DNA of 57,505 bases from Streptomyces sp. Ncost-T10-10d (GCF_900091955.1 NZ_FMDF01000078.1:1-57505); one strand, 5' to 3'; shown: positions 8,710 through 18,057, counted from the stretch's first letter. Program-made: numbers and translations. The notes: generated from the letters alone by a model not told the origin.

Positions 8710-8922
8710 TTCTTGCCGTGATCTTCGCCTGCGCTCGGCGTGGTCTCCGCCTGTTGTCCCTCAGCCCGGGGTGCGAGGCGCACGCGCGCCGGGGACGGCC
8801 CCTGCCGGGATGCCGTAGCTGACCTTCTGTGGTGCGGGACGGTGGGGGAGGGGGAGTCAAGCACCGGGAGGTCGGCTGAACAACTGCCGAACCAAAGGGG
8901 CTATTTCACCCAAATCCCTGAT

Positions 8923-9180
8923 CAGTTCGAACTGTTCGATTCTTCGCTCAGAGCGATTCTCCCGAGAACGGGTCCGACGGCAACAGTGACGTTTTTGCGC
9001 TCAGAGCGTTCTCCGAAGGCGTTCACGGCCGCGCTGGGCGACGCACGGCGTCCGAGAATGCCCTGCGCGCGGATCCATGAAGCCTTCCTTGCGGCGATCA
9101 ACACGGCGGCGGTGTGCTTGATACGGGGGAGCGGTGTCAGGTCCGGGGGCACCGACGACACACCCGAGGTGTGTCGTCGG
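8923..9180. promoter_or_regulatory. Cluster of dyads downstream of parB (candidate centromere or origin region)
   Basis: CAGTTCGAACTG (8923-8934), CGCTCAGAGCG twice (8945-8955 and 8998-9008, 53 bp apart, about five helical turns), TTCTCCCGAGAA (8957-8968), and a perfect 13-bp hairpin CCGACGACACACC-CGA-GGTGTGTCGTCGG's arms at 9152-9164 and 9168-9180. No convincing gene overlaps. Partition sites often lie next to parB. Confidence 0.4.
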
Positions 9181-10006
9181 AGAACACGTGTGCCGTCGGC
9201 CCGATTGACACCGGTGCGCCGGGCGATGTCCCCGGCCGTCGCTCCACCCGCCGTGACGGGCAGGCGGTCACAGCCTTCTGCTCCTGCGGGATCCCGCGTC
9301 TTCCAGCATCCAGAATGCTCCCTCGCTGGTAGGGGCAGTTGAGGAATGTACTCCGGACCACCTCAAGGCAGCGGGCGAGCTGTCCGTGCGACCGCTTGCC
9401 CGTTGGCACCTGAGAGGGTGTGCATGCCCTTACTGTGTCGCTACGTGAACCGGACCGGTATCCCTGGGGGTACCGATCGCACGACCGAGGTGTGGAAGGG
9501 GCACATGTAGTTCCCATCACAGGTTCACCTCGTCACCGCCGTCGGCGAGCAGTAGTACTGATCGCCGCTGCCGGCAGGGTCGTTATATCTCGTCACATTT
9601 TTCTTGATACTGCCCGCTCAGGCACTGGTTCCACGCGGTTCGATTGTCGTCGAAGACGCTGCACGGGTGGTAGCCCAGGCGACCCGGGCCGCAGTCGGGC
9701 CGGAATCCACGTGGGACGGGGAACGGGAGCACGGCGGTCCACCGTGGCCCGGAACGTGCCGTGGCTCCGGTCGCGCACGGCTGCCGCACGCCAGGTGCGG
9801 CAGCCGTCGTACGACATCTCCACCCGAGCCCTCGTACCGCGGGGACCGCCCCTCCCGGCGCGCTGCGTGCAGTTCGTAGCCGCGACAGGATCCGACGGCC
9901 GTGCGGTACATGTCACTCGCTGCCGGTGGCACGACTGGGACATGTTGCAAGGGCAGCAGGGAGGCGCGTGCGACACGTGTCGGAGGCAGCCACAAGAAGA
10001 CATCAG
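9181..10006. other. Gene-poor region, possible HTH remnant
   Basis: No intact gene is recognised. On the minus strand around 9190-9290, the translation TAGGATAGDIARRTGVNRAD resembles a helix-turn-helix, but it has no proper start and is interrupted. The rest has GC-driven open frames with no recognisable domain. Confidence 0.35.
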
Positions 10007-10066
10007 TCACCGTCTTGACAGGTGACGTGGAGGCTGCCATGATTGCGTCACCTCCTCAACCAGTGA
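10007..10066 (+). promoter_or_regulatory. Promoter and two TCACC-N9-GGTGA-type sites in front of ohr
   Basis: TCACCGTCTTGACAGGTGAC (10007-10026) contains a -35 box TTGACA at 10015-10020, with CATGAT at 10038-10043 as a -10 box 17 bp later. A second, weaker site, TCACC-N9-AGTGA, lies at 10048-10066, 41 bp downstream. The first site is 19/20 identical to the sequence just before the CGNR regulator gene. A further dyad, TGACCAG-N8-CTGGTCA, lies at 10064-10085. Confidence 0.6.
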
Positions 10067-10129
10067 CCAGAAAATGTCCTGGTCAGAGGATGACCCAAAA
10101 CCTTTCGACCCAGATGGGGAGCACCAGTC

Positions 10130-10558
10130 ATGGCAGTCACCTACACCGCCGTTGTCGACGTCGACGGAGAGGGCCGGAACGGTGGTCACGTCCGCTCCTC
10201 CGACGGCCTGCTGGAGACCAGCCTCGCTCTCCCCAAGGAACTCGGCGGAGCCGGCACAGCGACCAACCCCGAGCAGCTCCTGGCCGCCGGCTGGGCCGCC
10301 TGCTTCCTCGGCGCCCTGCGTCGCGCCGCCACCCTGCGCAAGGTCCGGCTGACCAGCACCACCATCACGGCCGAGATCACTCTCACCCACGGCGACGACG
10401 ACGAGTTCTCCCTCTCCGCGGTCCTCACCCCCGTTCTCGGCGGCGTGGACCAGGCCACTGCCGAGGAGCTCGCGCACGCCGCCCATCAGATCTGCCCGTA
10501 CTCCAAGGCCACGCGCGACAACGTGCCCGTCACCATCAACGCCAGCGCCGCCGCCTGA
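10130..10558 (+). CDS. ohr: Organic hydroperoxide resistance protein (Ohr/OsmC family)
   Basis: A 142-residue thiol peroxidase that reduces organic hydroperoxides in the cytoplasm. The two redox cysteines are visible: C58 in TNPEQLLAAGWAACF and C122 in HQICPYSKATRDN. Length and both motifs are those of Ohr rather than the longer OsmC branch. ATG 10130 follows GGGGAGCACC. The upstream region has a good promoter overlapped by a dyad shared with the CGNR regulator gene, so control by that regulator rather than by an adjacent OhrR is suspected. No ohrR gene lies next to it. Confidence 0.9.
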   Translation: MAVTYTAVVDVDGEGRNGGHVRSSDGLLETSLALPKELGGAGTATNPEQLLAAGWAACFLGALRRAATLRKVRLTSTTITAEITLTHGDDDEFSLSAVLTPVLGGVDQATAEELAHAAHQICPYSKATRDNVPVTINASAAA

Positions 10559-10577
10559 CACGTTCCTCCTTCTGACC

Positions 10578-10616
10578 GCGGGTCCCGTGCCCCCGTCCCC
10601 CAGGCGCGGGACCCGC
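10578..10616 (+). terminator. Terminator hairpin after ohr
   Basis: Arms GCGGGTCCCG (10578-10587) and CGGGACCCGC (10607-10616), about 20 bp after the ohr stop, in a GC-rich setting without a long T tract. Confidence 0.65.
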
Positions 10617-10904
10617 TCCCTTCTCCCACACACCCACACCGGCTACCGAAGAGCGAGGACGGGACATGGCTCCCACGACTCACACACACGTAGGGCGCGC
10701 CAGGCTCCCTCGGCCCGCTCCCGGCGGTGCCACCACCGTCCCCGGCGAGCAGCGGCCGTCCCGGAGCGCGGCAGGCTCCGATGAGTCTGCCTGGCCCACC
10801 GACACACAGGTGTGGACCTGGGCGCAGAGCGTGACTCTTTTGGGATACGGCCCACCCCCGTCCAGTTTCCTGTGACGCACAGCATCGCGTGGGGCCACGG
10901 GCAG

Positions 10905-10940
10905 GGGTCGGCCCGGCACGGGATCGCGCCGGGCCGACCC
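10905..10940 (-). terminator. Terminator hairpin for the SGNH lipase gene
   Basis: Perfect 13-bp arms GGGTCGGCCCGGC (10905-10917) and GCCGGGCCGACCC (10928-10940) with a 10-nt loop, about 90 bp beyond the minus-strand lipase stop. The stretch 10617-10904 to its left shows no gene. Confidence 0.6.
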
Positions 10941-11031
10941 TGGAACCTGCGGTCGGCAGTGCCCTGGATGGACGGGCGGGCAGAGCGCCCAAGCCGCCGT
11001 CCGGTCGGGCGACCGCACTACGACGCGAACG

Positions 11032-11942
11032 TCAGTGGTGCCGGCCGTGATGTGCGAGAGTGCCTTCGACGGCGGTGGCCATCGCCCTCTCACCTGCGGC
11101 GTTGGGGTGCACAGGCGCCGCCGGTGTCTCGGGGGCGAAGGTCTCGATCCACCGCTCGCCGGTCGGCTTGCAGAGGTCGTGTCCGACGGTCGCCGTGTAC
11201 GTGTTCACGTACCGCGCCCCGCTGTGCCGCGCCTGGCGGGCCAGCATGGCGTTGAGCTCCTTCTCCTTGTCGCGGAGCCAGGCGAAGTCGCCCGCGGCCA
11301 GCGGCACGCTCCTGCTGGTGCAGCCCACTCCGTCGTCGGGGAAGAGATCGGGGTAGCCGACCACCACGACACGGGCGTGCGGCGCGCGGCGGTGGATGCC
11401 ACGCAGCACCTGCGCGACCTTCGGCCCGGTCTCGGCGATCGCGTCCGTGATCCGGTCCGTTCCGGTACCCGTGTAGTGGGTCTGGCACGGGGTGCCCCCC
11501 GGGTTGCCGGACATGAGCTGGACGCAGGTGCCCAGCACCGTCGAGAAGCCGATGTCGTTGCCCCCGATGGTGACGGTGACCAGATCGGTTCCCCGGTCGA
11601 GGGCGTCGAGCTGCGCCGGTACACCGTCGGCCTGCGGGGCCGTCATGTCGGCGGTGGTGGCCCGGAGCAGGTGACGTCCGTCAGCGTCGCGGACTTCGAC
11701 CGCGCCACCAGCGAGGCGTAGTTCTGGTCCGAGCGCAGGCAGGCCGTATCGACCTGGGTGGGTACGAGCGGCGCGGAGGCGTACGAGTCGCCGAGAGCGA
11801 CGTAGTCCACCTTGTGCCGGCTCTCCGTGGCCGTGCTCGCCGCGGCCGTTCCGGCCGGGGCGAGGGCAGCCCCCGCGGAGAGCAGCGCGGCACCCATAGT
11901 GAGCGCGCGTCCCGCGCGGGAGGTGGGGAGGAATCTTCTCAA
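11032..11942 (-). CDS. Secreted SGNH/GDSL lipase (one-base frameshift)
   Basis: A secreted esterase or lipase of the SGNH fold. The N-terminus, from TTG 11942 after a GGAAGGAC ribosome-binding site, has a signal peptide RALTMGAALLSAGAALAPAG. Block I is YVALGDSYAS (catalytic Ser), block III is TIGGNDIGF and block V is APVHPNAAGE (catalytic His). The first and last parts are in different frames: TDVTCSG must continue into ATTADMTAP, which needs one more base in the CCC at 11661-11663. Four cysteine-containing segments suggest disulfides, as in Streptomyces SGNH lipases. It is divergent from the VOC gene. Confidence 0.8.
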
Positions 11943-12150
11943 GATCTGTCCTTCCGTGATCGGTCGATGGCCTCCGCCCGAAGCGCGTCGGCAACCGCAT
12001 GCCACATCCGGTCGACTGGTCGACGCCATGGGTTGCCGTGCGGGCGCGTCTGATGGAAGGCGGAGCACCCACCTTTCACACGTATCCGAGGACTGCCAGG
12101 TGCCGGTGGCATCGGTAACGAATTGGTCACCGCCGGCGAACCGGGCCGAC

Positions 12151-12196
12151 GGGCCCCTCGAGGGCCGCATGGCTTAAGGGCCCTCGGCCGAGGGCC
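12151..12196. promoter_or_regulatory. Paired palindromes between the lipase and VOC genes
   Basis: GGCCCCTCGAGGGCC (about 12152-12166) and GGCCCTCGGCCGAGGGCC (12179-12196) share the half-site GGCCCTCG/CGAGGGCC. They lie in the 470-bp divergent promoter region, so they may be operators; a transcription-stopping hairpin is the alternative. Confidence 0.4.
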
Positions 12197-12412
12197 GGCC
12201 GGAACACACCGTCAGGTGACTGATGCGGCATACGCCGCTCGCGGCCGACAGTGAGAGCACGGTGCCCACCGGCGTGGACGTGAGTGCCGTCGGCGGGTGT
12301 GGTCCCGACGCTCATGGCGAGTCCCACGCACGGCATGTGAGTCCTCGATGGCACCGCCCACCGACCTCACATCTGTCCGAATGTCAGAACCATCGAAAGC
12401 GGGATAACAGCA

Positions 12413-12859
12413 GTGGACATGAAACTCGAAGTCGTCGTTCTGCCGGTGTCCGATGTGGACCGTGCCAAGGGCTTCTACGCGGAACAGCTCGGCTGGCGCC
12501 TCGACGCCGACTTCCCGATCGACGACGGGTATCGGATCGTGCAGGTCACCCCGCCCGGCTCCGAGTGCTCGATCATCTTCGGCAACGGCCTCACCCAGCA
12601 GGAGGCGGGCACCCTCCACGGCCTTCAGCTGACCGTCACCGACATCGTCGAGGCCCAGAAGGAACTGGAATCCCGCGGTGTGGAGGTCTCCGGCCCGTTC
12701 CGCGACGAGACCGGCGCCTTTCACCACGCCGGCGACTCCCACCGGGTTCCCGGTCCGCACCCCGAACGTGCCAGTTACGGCACCTTCGCCGCCTTCGCCG
12801 ACCCCGACGGCAACGAGTGGTTCCTCCAGGAGGTCACCCAGCGCGCCCCCGGCCGCTGA
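12413..12859 (+). CDS. VOC-family (glyoxalase/dioxygenase fold) protein
   Basis: A 148-residue single-module vicinal-oxygen-chelate protein. It starts MDMKLEVVVLPVSDVDRAKG with the typical FYAEQLGWRLDADF after the first strand and ends with SYGTFAAFADPDGNEWFLQE, the usual second beta-alpha-beta signature ending in a metal-binding Glu. The substrate cannot be told from sequence. GTG 12413 is preferred, 8 nt after GGGA; ATG 12419 is the alternative. It is followed after 126 bp by the FAD oxidoreductase, possibly in the same transcript. Confidence 0.8.
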   Translation: MDMKLEVVVLPVSDVDRAKGFYAEQLGWRLDADFPIDDGYRIVQVTPPGSECSIIFGNGLTQQEAGTLHGLQLTVTDIVEAQKELESRGVEVSGPFRDETGAFHHAGDSHRVPGPHPERASYGTFAAFADPDGNEWFLQEVTQRAPGR

Positions 12860-12985
12860 GACCCGGTCCCGGCGCGGCTGGCCTCTCCCGCCGCGCCGGG
12901 ACCGCCATCCCCGGCGCCACGACATCCACCCGGCCCCATCCAGCCGGACCCATCCGCCCGGCCCCGTCCATCCACCGGAGGACAC

Positions 12986-14425
12986 ATGTCGACCGAGAAC
13001 ATCCGCACCTACGACGTCATCGTGATCGGCGCAGGGCCGGTAGGCGAGAACGTCGCAGACCGCACCACCGCCGCGGGCCTGAGCACCGTCATCGTGGAGA
13101 GCGAACTGGTCGGCGGCGAGTGCTCGTACTGGGCCTGCGAGCCCAGTAAGGCGTTGCTGCGTCCGGTGCTGCTCCGCGCCGACGCCGTACACGTTCCCGG
13201 CCTCCACCCCGCCGTCAGGGAACCGTTGGACATCGAGGCCGTCCTCGCGCATCGCGATCGCATGTCTGCCGACTGGAAGGACGACGGCCAGGTCGAGTGG
13301 ATCAAGTCGGCCGGCATCGACCTTCTGCGCGGCCACGGACGCCTGACGGGGGAGCGCGAGGTGTCCGTGGAGACCCCGGACGGCGACACCGTGCGGCTGC
13401 GTGCCCAGCACGCCGTCGCCGTGTGCACCGGCAGTCGCGCGGCTCTGCCCCCGCTGCCCGGGATCGAGAGCCTCAGGCCCTGGACCGGCCGGGAGGCGAC
13501 CAGCGCCCGGCGGCCGCCTGGGCGCCTGGTGGTTGTCGGCGCAGGTGTGGTGGGCGTCGAGATGGCCACCGCCTGGCAGGCACTGGGCAGCCGGGTGACC
13601 CTGCTCGCCCGTGAGGACGGGCTGCTGCCCCGCATGGAGCCCTTTGCGGGGGAGCTGGTCACCGAGCGGCTGCGGGAAGCCGGTGCGGATGTGCGGTTCA
13701 ACGTCTCGGTGGCCGCAGCGGAGCGGCCGCGCGACGGGGAGGTCCGGATCACCCTGACGGACGGCTGTGAACTCACCGCCGACGAGATCCTGTTCGCCAC
13801 CGGCCGCGCCCCGCGGTCGGAGGACATCGGGCTCGACACCGTGGGACTGGTCCCGGGCGACTGGCTCGCCACCGACGACAGCCTGACGGTCACCGCCGTC
13901 CCCGGGAACTGGCTGTACGCCGTCGGAGACGTCAACCGCCGGGCACTCTTCACCCACCAGGGCAAGTACCAGGCCCGCATCGCGGGTGCCGTGATCGGTG
14001 CCCGGGCCCGTGGTGAGCAGTTGGACACCGGCCGCTGGGCACCGCACAGCGGGACGGCCGACACCGAGGCGGTGCCAGGCGTCGTCTTCACCGACCCCGA
14101 GGTCGCCTCCGTGGGCCTGACCGTCCGCGAGGCCGAGCTCACCGGTCGCGCCGTCGAGGTCGTCGACCACGAGATCGGCCACCTCGCCGGAGCCCTCCAG
14201 TACCGCCCCGACTACCGGGGCAAGGCCCGCATTCTCATCGATCGTGACCGTCAGGTCATTGTCGGCGCCACCTTCGCCGGACCGGGCGTCGGTGAACTGC
14301 TGTACTCGGCCACCGTCGCCATCACCGCAGAGGTGCCCGTCGACCGCTTCTGGCACGCCGTCCCCGCCTTCCCCACGATCAGCGAGGTGTGGCTGCGCCT
14401 GCTGGAGACCAGGAGGGACTCGTGA
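12986..14425 (+). CDS. FAD-dependent pyridine nucleotide-disulfide oxidoreductase
   Basis: A 479-residue class-I flavoprotein disulfide reductase, of the dihydrolipoamide dehydrogenase/mercuric reductase type. It has an FAD-binding VIVIGAGPVGENVA, redox-active GGECSYWACEPSK (C46 and C51, spacing CX4C), a NAD(P)-binding VVVGAGVVGVEMA and the second FAD motif NWLYAVGDV. The C-terminal dimer domain ends VPAFPTISEVWLRLLE instead of the HxHPT-SE of lipoamide dehydrogenases, so the electron acceptor is probably not lipoamide. Ribosome-binding site ACCGGAGGACAC precedes ATG 12986. Its stop overlaps the next gene. Confidence 0.88.
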   Translation: MSTENIRTYDVIVIGAGPVGENVADRTTAAGLSTVIVESELVGGECSYWACEPSKALLRPVLLRADAVHVPGLHPAVREPLDIEAVLAHRDRMSADWKDDGQVEWIKSAGIDLLRGHGRLTGEREVSVETPDGDTVRLRAQHAVAVCTGSRAALPPLPGIESLRPWTGREATSARRPPGRLVVVGAGVVGVEMATAWQALGSRVTLLAREDGLLPRMEPFAGELVTERLREAGADVRFNVSVAAAERPRDGEVRITLTDGCELTADEILFATGRAPRSEDIGLDTVGLVPGDWLATDDSLTVTAVPGNWLYAVGDVNRRALFTHQGKYQARIAGAVIGARARGEQLDTGRWAPHSGTADTEAVPGVVFTDPEVASVGLTVREAELTGRAVEVVDHEIGHLAGALQYRPDYRGKARILIDRDRQVIVGATFAGPGVGELLYSATVAITAEVPVDRFWHAVPAFPTISEVWLRLLETRRDS

Positions 14426-15024
14426 CCACCGCACGCGATCTCGCGCTCGTCACCCTCGGCCTGCCGCCCGACCGGCCCGTGGAACAGGGCGACCTCTCCC
14501 TGGTGCTGGCGGGGGCCGAGGCCCTCGACCTGCTGGAGAGCGGGGCGCTGACCTTGGACGGCGACCGCATGGTGCCCGGACTGCGGGTGACGACGGGCGA
14601 CCGCCTGCTGGACCAGGCGCTCGCCTCGCTCGTCCGGCGGGAGCCGTACGAGACGGTCGGGGACTGGCTGTGGCGCCGCGGTGCCCGACTCGCCGCGGCT
14701 TACGCCGAGGATCTGGAACGGGCCGGACTCATCGTCCCCCCGCGGGGTATCGGGTTTTGGTCACGGTTCACGCGGACCGCGCCGGCCGACTCGCCGGAGC
14801 GCCGCCGCGCAGAGGAGCGACGGGCATCGGGCGAGCCTGTTCTCGCCGCTCTGACGGCCTTCCTGCGGACCGGGGACGCCTCGTCGGACGACTGCCGAAG
14901 CCTCGACGGGGACGCGGCGAACGCGGTGCTGGCCGCGGTCGGGGACGCGGTGACGGAGCTGGAGGCCGTACGGCTGTGCCGGGATGTGGAAGGCAGCGCG
15001 TTCGACAACATATGGCGCGGTTAG
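14422..15024 (+). CDS. GPP34 (GOLPH3-like) family protein
   Basis: A 200-residue protein related to the Golgi phosphoprotein 3 domain found in many Streptomyces proteins. It opens TTARDLALVTLGLPPDRPVE and contains LAGAEALDLLESGALTLDGD and VRREPYETVGDWLWRRGARL, the typical helical GPP34 layout. In eukaryotes this fold binds phosphatidylinositol-4-phosphate; the bacterial role is unknown. The GTG start at 14422 overlaps the TGA of the flavoprotein (GTGA), so the two are translationally coupled. The longer frame starting at 14389 is less likely. Confidence 0.8.
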   Translation: MTTARDLALVTLGLPPDRPVEQGDLSLVLAGAEALDLLESGALTLDGDRMVPGLRVTTGDRLLDQALASLVRREPYETVGDWLWRRGARLAAAYAEDLERAGLIVPPRGIGFWSRFTRTAPADSPERRRAEERRASGEPVLAALTAFLRTGDASSDDCRSLDGDAANAVLAAVGDAVTELEAVRLCRDVEGSAFDNIWRG

Positions 15025-15237
15025 GGACCTCATGGCGGAAACACCCGGGCGACGTGACACCTATGCGTGCGTGGGGATAATTCCCGCCAGCCGGCCCCGT
15101 CGTGAGAGTTCCGGCCTGCGCCGCCAGGCCGGGCCGGGGGACATCGGCCCGCCCTGGCGACGCAGGCCGTCGTCGGCCCGGCCTTCGTCCGCGCGCGGAC
15201 GGCATGGAGGGCGGCCGAGCCCGACGGCAGTCCGTAG

Positions 15238-15487
15238 CTGGTCGCCCTTGCCTGTTTCGCCCTGGGCGACGAGGACCTCGGCCGTGCCAACGTCTATGAC
15301 CACCACCGGCCCGCCGGCCGGACCGGACGGTGCGCGGGCGAGAGCCGCCGAGGTGAGTGGGGGAGCGGAGGCCGTACGGGCGAGGGTCAGGGCTTTCCAG
15401 GACCTCGGTGCCGACGAACTCGTGCTCAACCCGGCCCTCGACGACGTCGACCAGGTGAAACGACTGGCGGATGCGGTCCTGCAGGAG
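15238..15487 (+). pseudogene. Luciferase-like (LLM) oxidoreductase C-terminal remnant
   Basis: One frame gives CFALGDEDLGRANVYDHH, and a second, after a shift near 15300, gives AEAVRARVRAFQDLGADELV then LNPALDDVDQVKRLADAVLQ. These two stretches are neighbours in the C-terminus of F420- or FMN-dependent luciferase-like monooxygenases. The N-terminal barrel is absent. The region 15025-15237 shows no gene. Confidence 0.55.
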
Positions 15488-15591
15488 GACCCCCGGCCAT
15501 GCCCGGAGCCCCGCGGCGGGACAGCGTCGCACGGAGCGCACACACGCGCGTCCGCCTTCGGGAACCACCGCGCGCGGGACACACGAACATG

Positions 15592-16143
15592 TCAGTCGGT
15601 CGCGTTCTGCTCCACGAGGGTGTACATGACGGAACGCTGCTGCTTGTGACGCTGGATGCGTCCCTTGGCGACCAGGGATTCGAGGGTGTTCCGTACCACC
15701 TGCGGAGTCGGGTTCCGGTCCGGGTGCTTCTCCAGAAGCTCGTCCCGCAGTTCCTTCGCCAGGCGAGGCCCGTCGTGCTTGCCGAGCAGGTCCATCAGCA
15801 TGTCACCGAGCAGCGGTCGGCGCGACTTCCCCTTCGCGCCGACCGCTGCGTCACCCGCTCCACGAGCGGTCCCGGCCGAGCGTCGCGCAACGACATCGGC
15901 GGGGGCTCGCTTCGCCTTTCCGACGACGGGCTCGTCCTGCAACTGCTCGGGCAGACGTGACGGATCGGCGAAACCCTCGTACCGCTCGGCGAGCTTCAGA
16001 ATGTCTGTCAGGAGGGCCTCCTCCTGCTTCAACACCATGATCCTCTCCGTCAGCTCCTGCTGTCGACGGTGGTTCTCCTCCAGGTCCGACGCGGCTTGTT
16101 CTACCAACCGCGATCGGAACGTAGCGGCTGACTGGCTGGTCAC
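15592..16143 (-). CDS. Coiled-coil/winged-helix-like regulatory protein
   Basis: A 183-residue protein conserved in style with Streptomyces hypotheticals. The N-terminal 60 residues are helical with heptad character (SRLVEQAASDLEENHRRQQE, ERIMVLKQEEALLTDILKLA). The C-terminal 75 residues (LLGDMLMDLLGKHDGPRLAK, PTPQVVRNTLESLVAKGRIQ) look like a winged helix. GTG 16143 is chosen because GGGAG lies 8-9 nt upstream; an upstream extension in the open frame lacks protein-like sequence. It is probably a DNA-binding or nucleoid-associated regulator, with no target known. Confidence 0.65.
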   Translation of the reverse strand: MTSQSAATFRSRLVEQAASDLEENHRRQQELTERIMVLKQEEALLTDILKLAERYEGFADPSRLPEQLQDEPVVGKAKRAPADVVARRSAGTARGAGDAAVGAKGKSRRPLLGDMLMDLLGKHDGPRLAKELRDELLEKHPDRNPTPQVVRNTLESLVAKGRIQRHKQQRSVMYTLVEQNATD

Positions 16144-16491
16144 AACCGTTTCACTCCCTCGATATGAATGATTTTGCGCATGGTACCCACGCCGAGGGTC
16201 CCGTGCAGATAAGTGTCGGCGCCAGGTGGTAAGCCGGGCATGTTCACTCTTCACGATAAGCGCCGATGTACTCGCGCATATAGCTGGCGCCGGGATTTCT
16301 TCGACCGGAAAAGGCGCGTGGCAGCCGACTGCATCAGGCTCACTCTGTAGAGAGTGCCCGGCAGGTGTGTCGTCGAACCGTCCGCGGGGGCCCTTCGTGG
16401 ACCGTTGTGTGTTGCGGCCGTGGCCACAGTGGGCCCGCGGTCCGGCGGCGGCAGCAGAGCGCCTCGGTGCGCGCCGTGAGGGCGGGATCCG
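16144..16491. other. Intergenic, no gene recognised
   Basis: Between two minus-strand genes. It contains imperfect GC-rich inverted repeats around 16385-16445 (CCGCGGGGGCCC and GGGCCCGCGG) that could terminate the metallo-hydrolase transcript. Nothing protein-coding is evident. Confidence 0.45.
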
Positions 16492-17256
16492 TCACCTGAC
16501 CGCGTGCTCGCGGGCCACCAGAGCGGCCCCCTTGGCCGGACCATGATGCACGGGTCCATGGCCGGGAAGCAGCACGTCCGCGTCCACGTTTTCGATCAGG
16601 GCCAGGGAGTCGAGTGTCTGGGAACGGTCGGTGTGGAACATGGTGGGCAGCAGTTGCGGCCCACTGATCCGCGACGTGGGATGCGCGGTCACCAGGGCGT
16701 CGCCGGTGACCAGGATGCCGCTCCCCGGCAGGTGGTAGGCGCAGTGGCCGTTGGTGTGCCCCGGTGTGTGCACGGGAACGGGGCCGCCGGGCAGGTCGAG
16801 CGCCCCCTGCACGGGGAAGGCCTGCGGCTCCGAGACCGGCACGTGGGTGGTTCCCCCGGCGCGCAGGGCGTGTACGGCCCAGGGGAGCACACCGGGCCGC
16901 CATCCCTGCGCGAGGACTTGTCCGACAGACACTTGGTCCAGGAAGTCGCGGCGGGCGTGCGCCACCTCGGCCTGATGCATCAGGACGGGCACGCCGTACA
17001 CGATGCGCAGGTGTTCGGCCGCGCCGATATGGTCGTTGTGCGCGTGCGTGACCAGGACCGCGGCCACGGAACGCGGGTTCAGCCCAACCGCTTCCAGCGA
17101 GGCCAGCACGGCGTCGCGATCGCCGGGGTAGCCGGTGTCGATGAGGGTGCAGCTGTCGCCGTCCTTGACGATCACCCAGTTGGTGTTGCTGCCGGACACC
17201 GAGTAGACATCGCTCTGGACGTGGACGATGTCGTTGTCCCGCAGAACCTTCGGCAT
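16492..17256 (-). CDS. MBL-fold metallo-hydrolase
   Basis: A 254-residue metallo-beta-lactamase-fold hydrolase. The metal motif is VTHAHNDHIGAA, followed by further ligands in HTPGHTNGHCAYHL and LVTGDALV and a final LLPGHGPV. Layout and size resemble glyoxalase II-like or lactonase-like members; the substrate is unknown. No signal peptide is visible, so it is probably cytoplasmic. ATG 17256 has GAGAGGATC about 11 nt upstream. Confidence 0.82.
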   Translation of the reverse strand: MPKVLRDNDIVHVQSDVYSVSGSNTNWVIVKDGDSCTLIDTGYPGDRDAVLASLEAVGLNPRSVAAVLVTHAHNDHIGAAEHLRIVYGVPVLMHQAEVAHARRDFLDQVSVGQVLAQGWRPGVLPWAVHALRAGGTTHVPVSEPQAFPVQGALDLPGGPVPVHTPGHTNGHCAYHLPGSGILVTGDALVTAHPTSRISGPQLLPTMFHTDRSQTLDSLALIENVDADVLLPGHGPVHHGPAKGAALVAREHAVR

Positions 17257-17394
17257 GGTCGATCTGATCCTCTCGTCGCGACCGGGTATCCATGAGGCCC
17301 CTGTCGCTGCGGCTCACCAGCCCGATCGGGGGATGGCCGACAGCGCTCGTGACACTCACACCAGGATCCCGGCGGTATCATCCCATGGTGTCAT

Positions 17395-17695
17395 GTGTGT
17401 GAGAAGAATTGATACGTATGATAGGCGGCTTCAGTCCTTGTGCCGCTCCCGGCCGCTTCGGTGCTCTTTTGCAGCCGCACGTCGAGGGTGGTCAGGTGTC
17501 GCCGACGGCATCGCACACGGCATCCCTCGGACCCATGACCGCTTCGCGCAGTTCGGCCGACGGAGGCGTCTGGGCGGCGCGCGGTGGCGCGGGCCGCGAC
17601 CTCCGCGCGGGCCGTCGTCAGAGCCTCCATGACGCTCGTGCCGCGCAGCGCCGCACGTATCACGTGTCGAGCACATGGTCTCACACACGTATCAC
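17395..17695. repeat. Intergenic repeats upstream of the sigma factor
   Basis: GTGTGTGAGA (17395-17404) is complementary to TCTCACACAC (17679-17688), and ACGTATCAC occurs at 17655-17663 and 17687-17695, with a TGATACGT nearby at 17410. They lie in an 800-bp stretch (17257-18057) without a recognisable gene, which may hold regulatory sites for the flanking genes. Confidence 0.35.
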
Positions 17696-18057
17696 ATCTG
17701 ATCGGCCCATCCCCGCAGAATCTCCATACACCTGCCCGAAAAGTTAATATATGTCTCTGGTTTCTCACATCTTCGGGCAGAAGTCGAGACGGTTCGACAC
17801 ACGTGACATGTAACTCATAAGCTTTTCCCTGTCTGTATCGCGCCAACAGGGAGCGTCAGTACACGGACCGGAATAATGCCTGATGAGAATGGGTTCATCG
17901 CTCCAACCCGGGAAATATTCGCGCACACGTGCCTGTCGATCGGTGGCGCGGCACCGCAGCGACACACTTGCATCAGTTTTCTGGCACTCGCCGACGCCTA
18001 CAGTGCGAATACAGGGGTTACATCCGGCCTCCGATCGTCGCACGACAGAGAACCAGG

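Noticed and set aside
8740..9342. A 200-codon plus-strand open frame after parB
   Set aside because: Composition is unlike a protein, no domain is recognisable, there is no ribosome-binding site, and it covers the dyad cluster.
12212..14434. A 740-codon minus-strand open frame opposite the flavoprotein gene
   Set aside because: It is the antisense shadow of the VOC and FAD oxidoreductase genes; the plus-strand genes have clear motifs.
17391..17846. Minus-strand frame with several cysteines (FCGDGPIRCDTCVRPCARHV)
   Set aside because: The spacing does not fit a known zinc finger, the start lacks a ribosome-binding site, and the region carries intergenic repeats.
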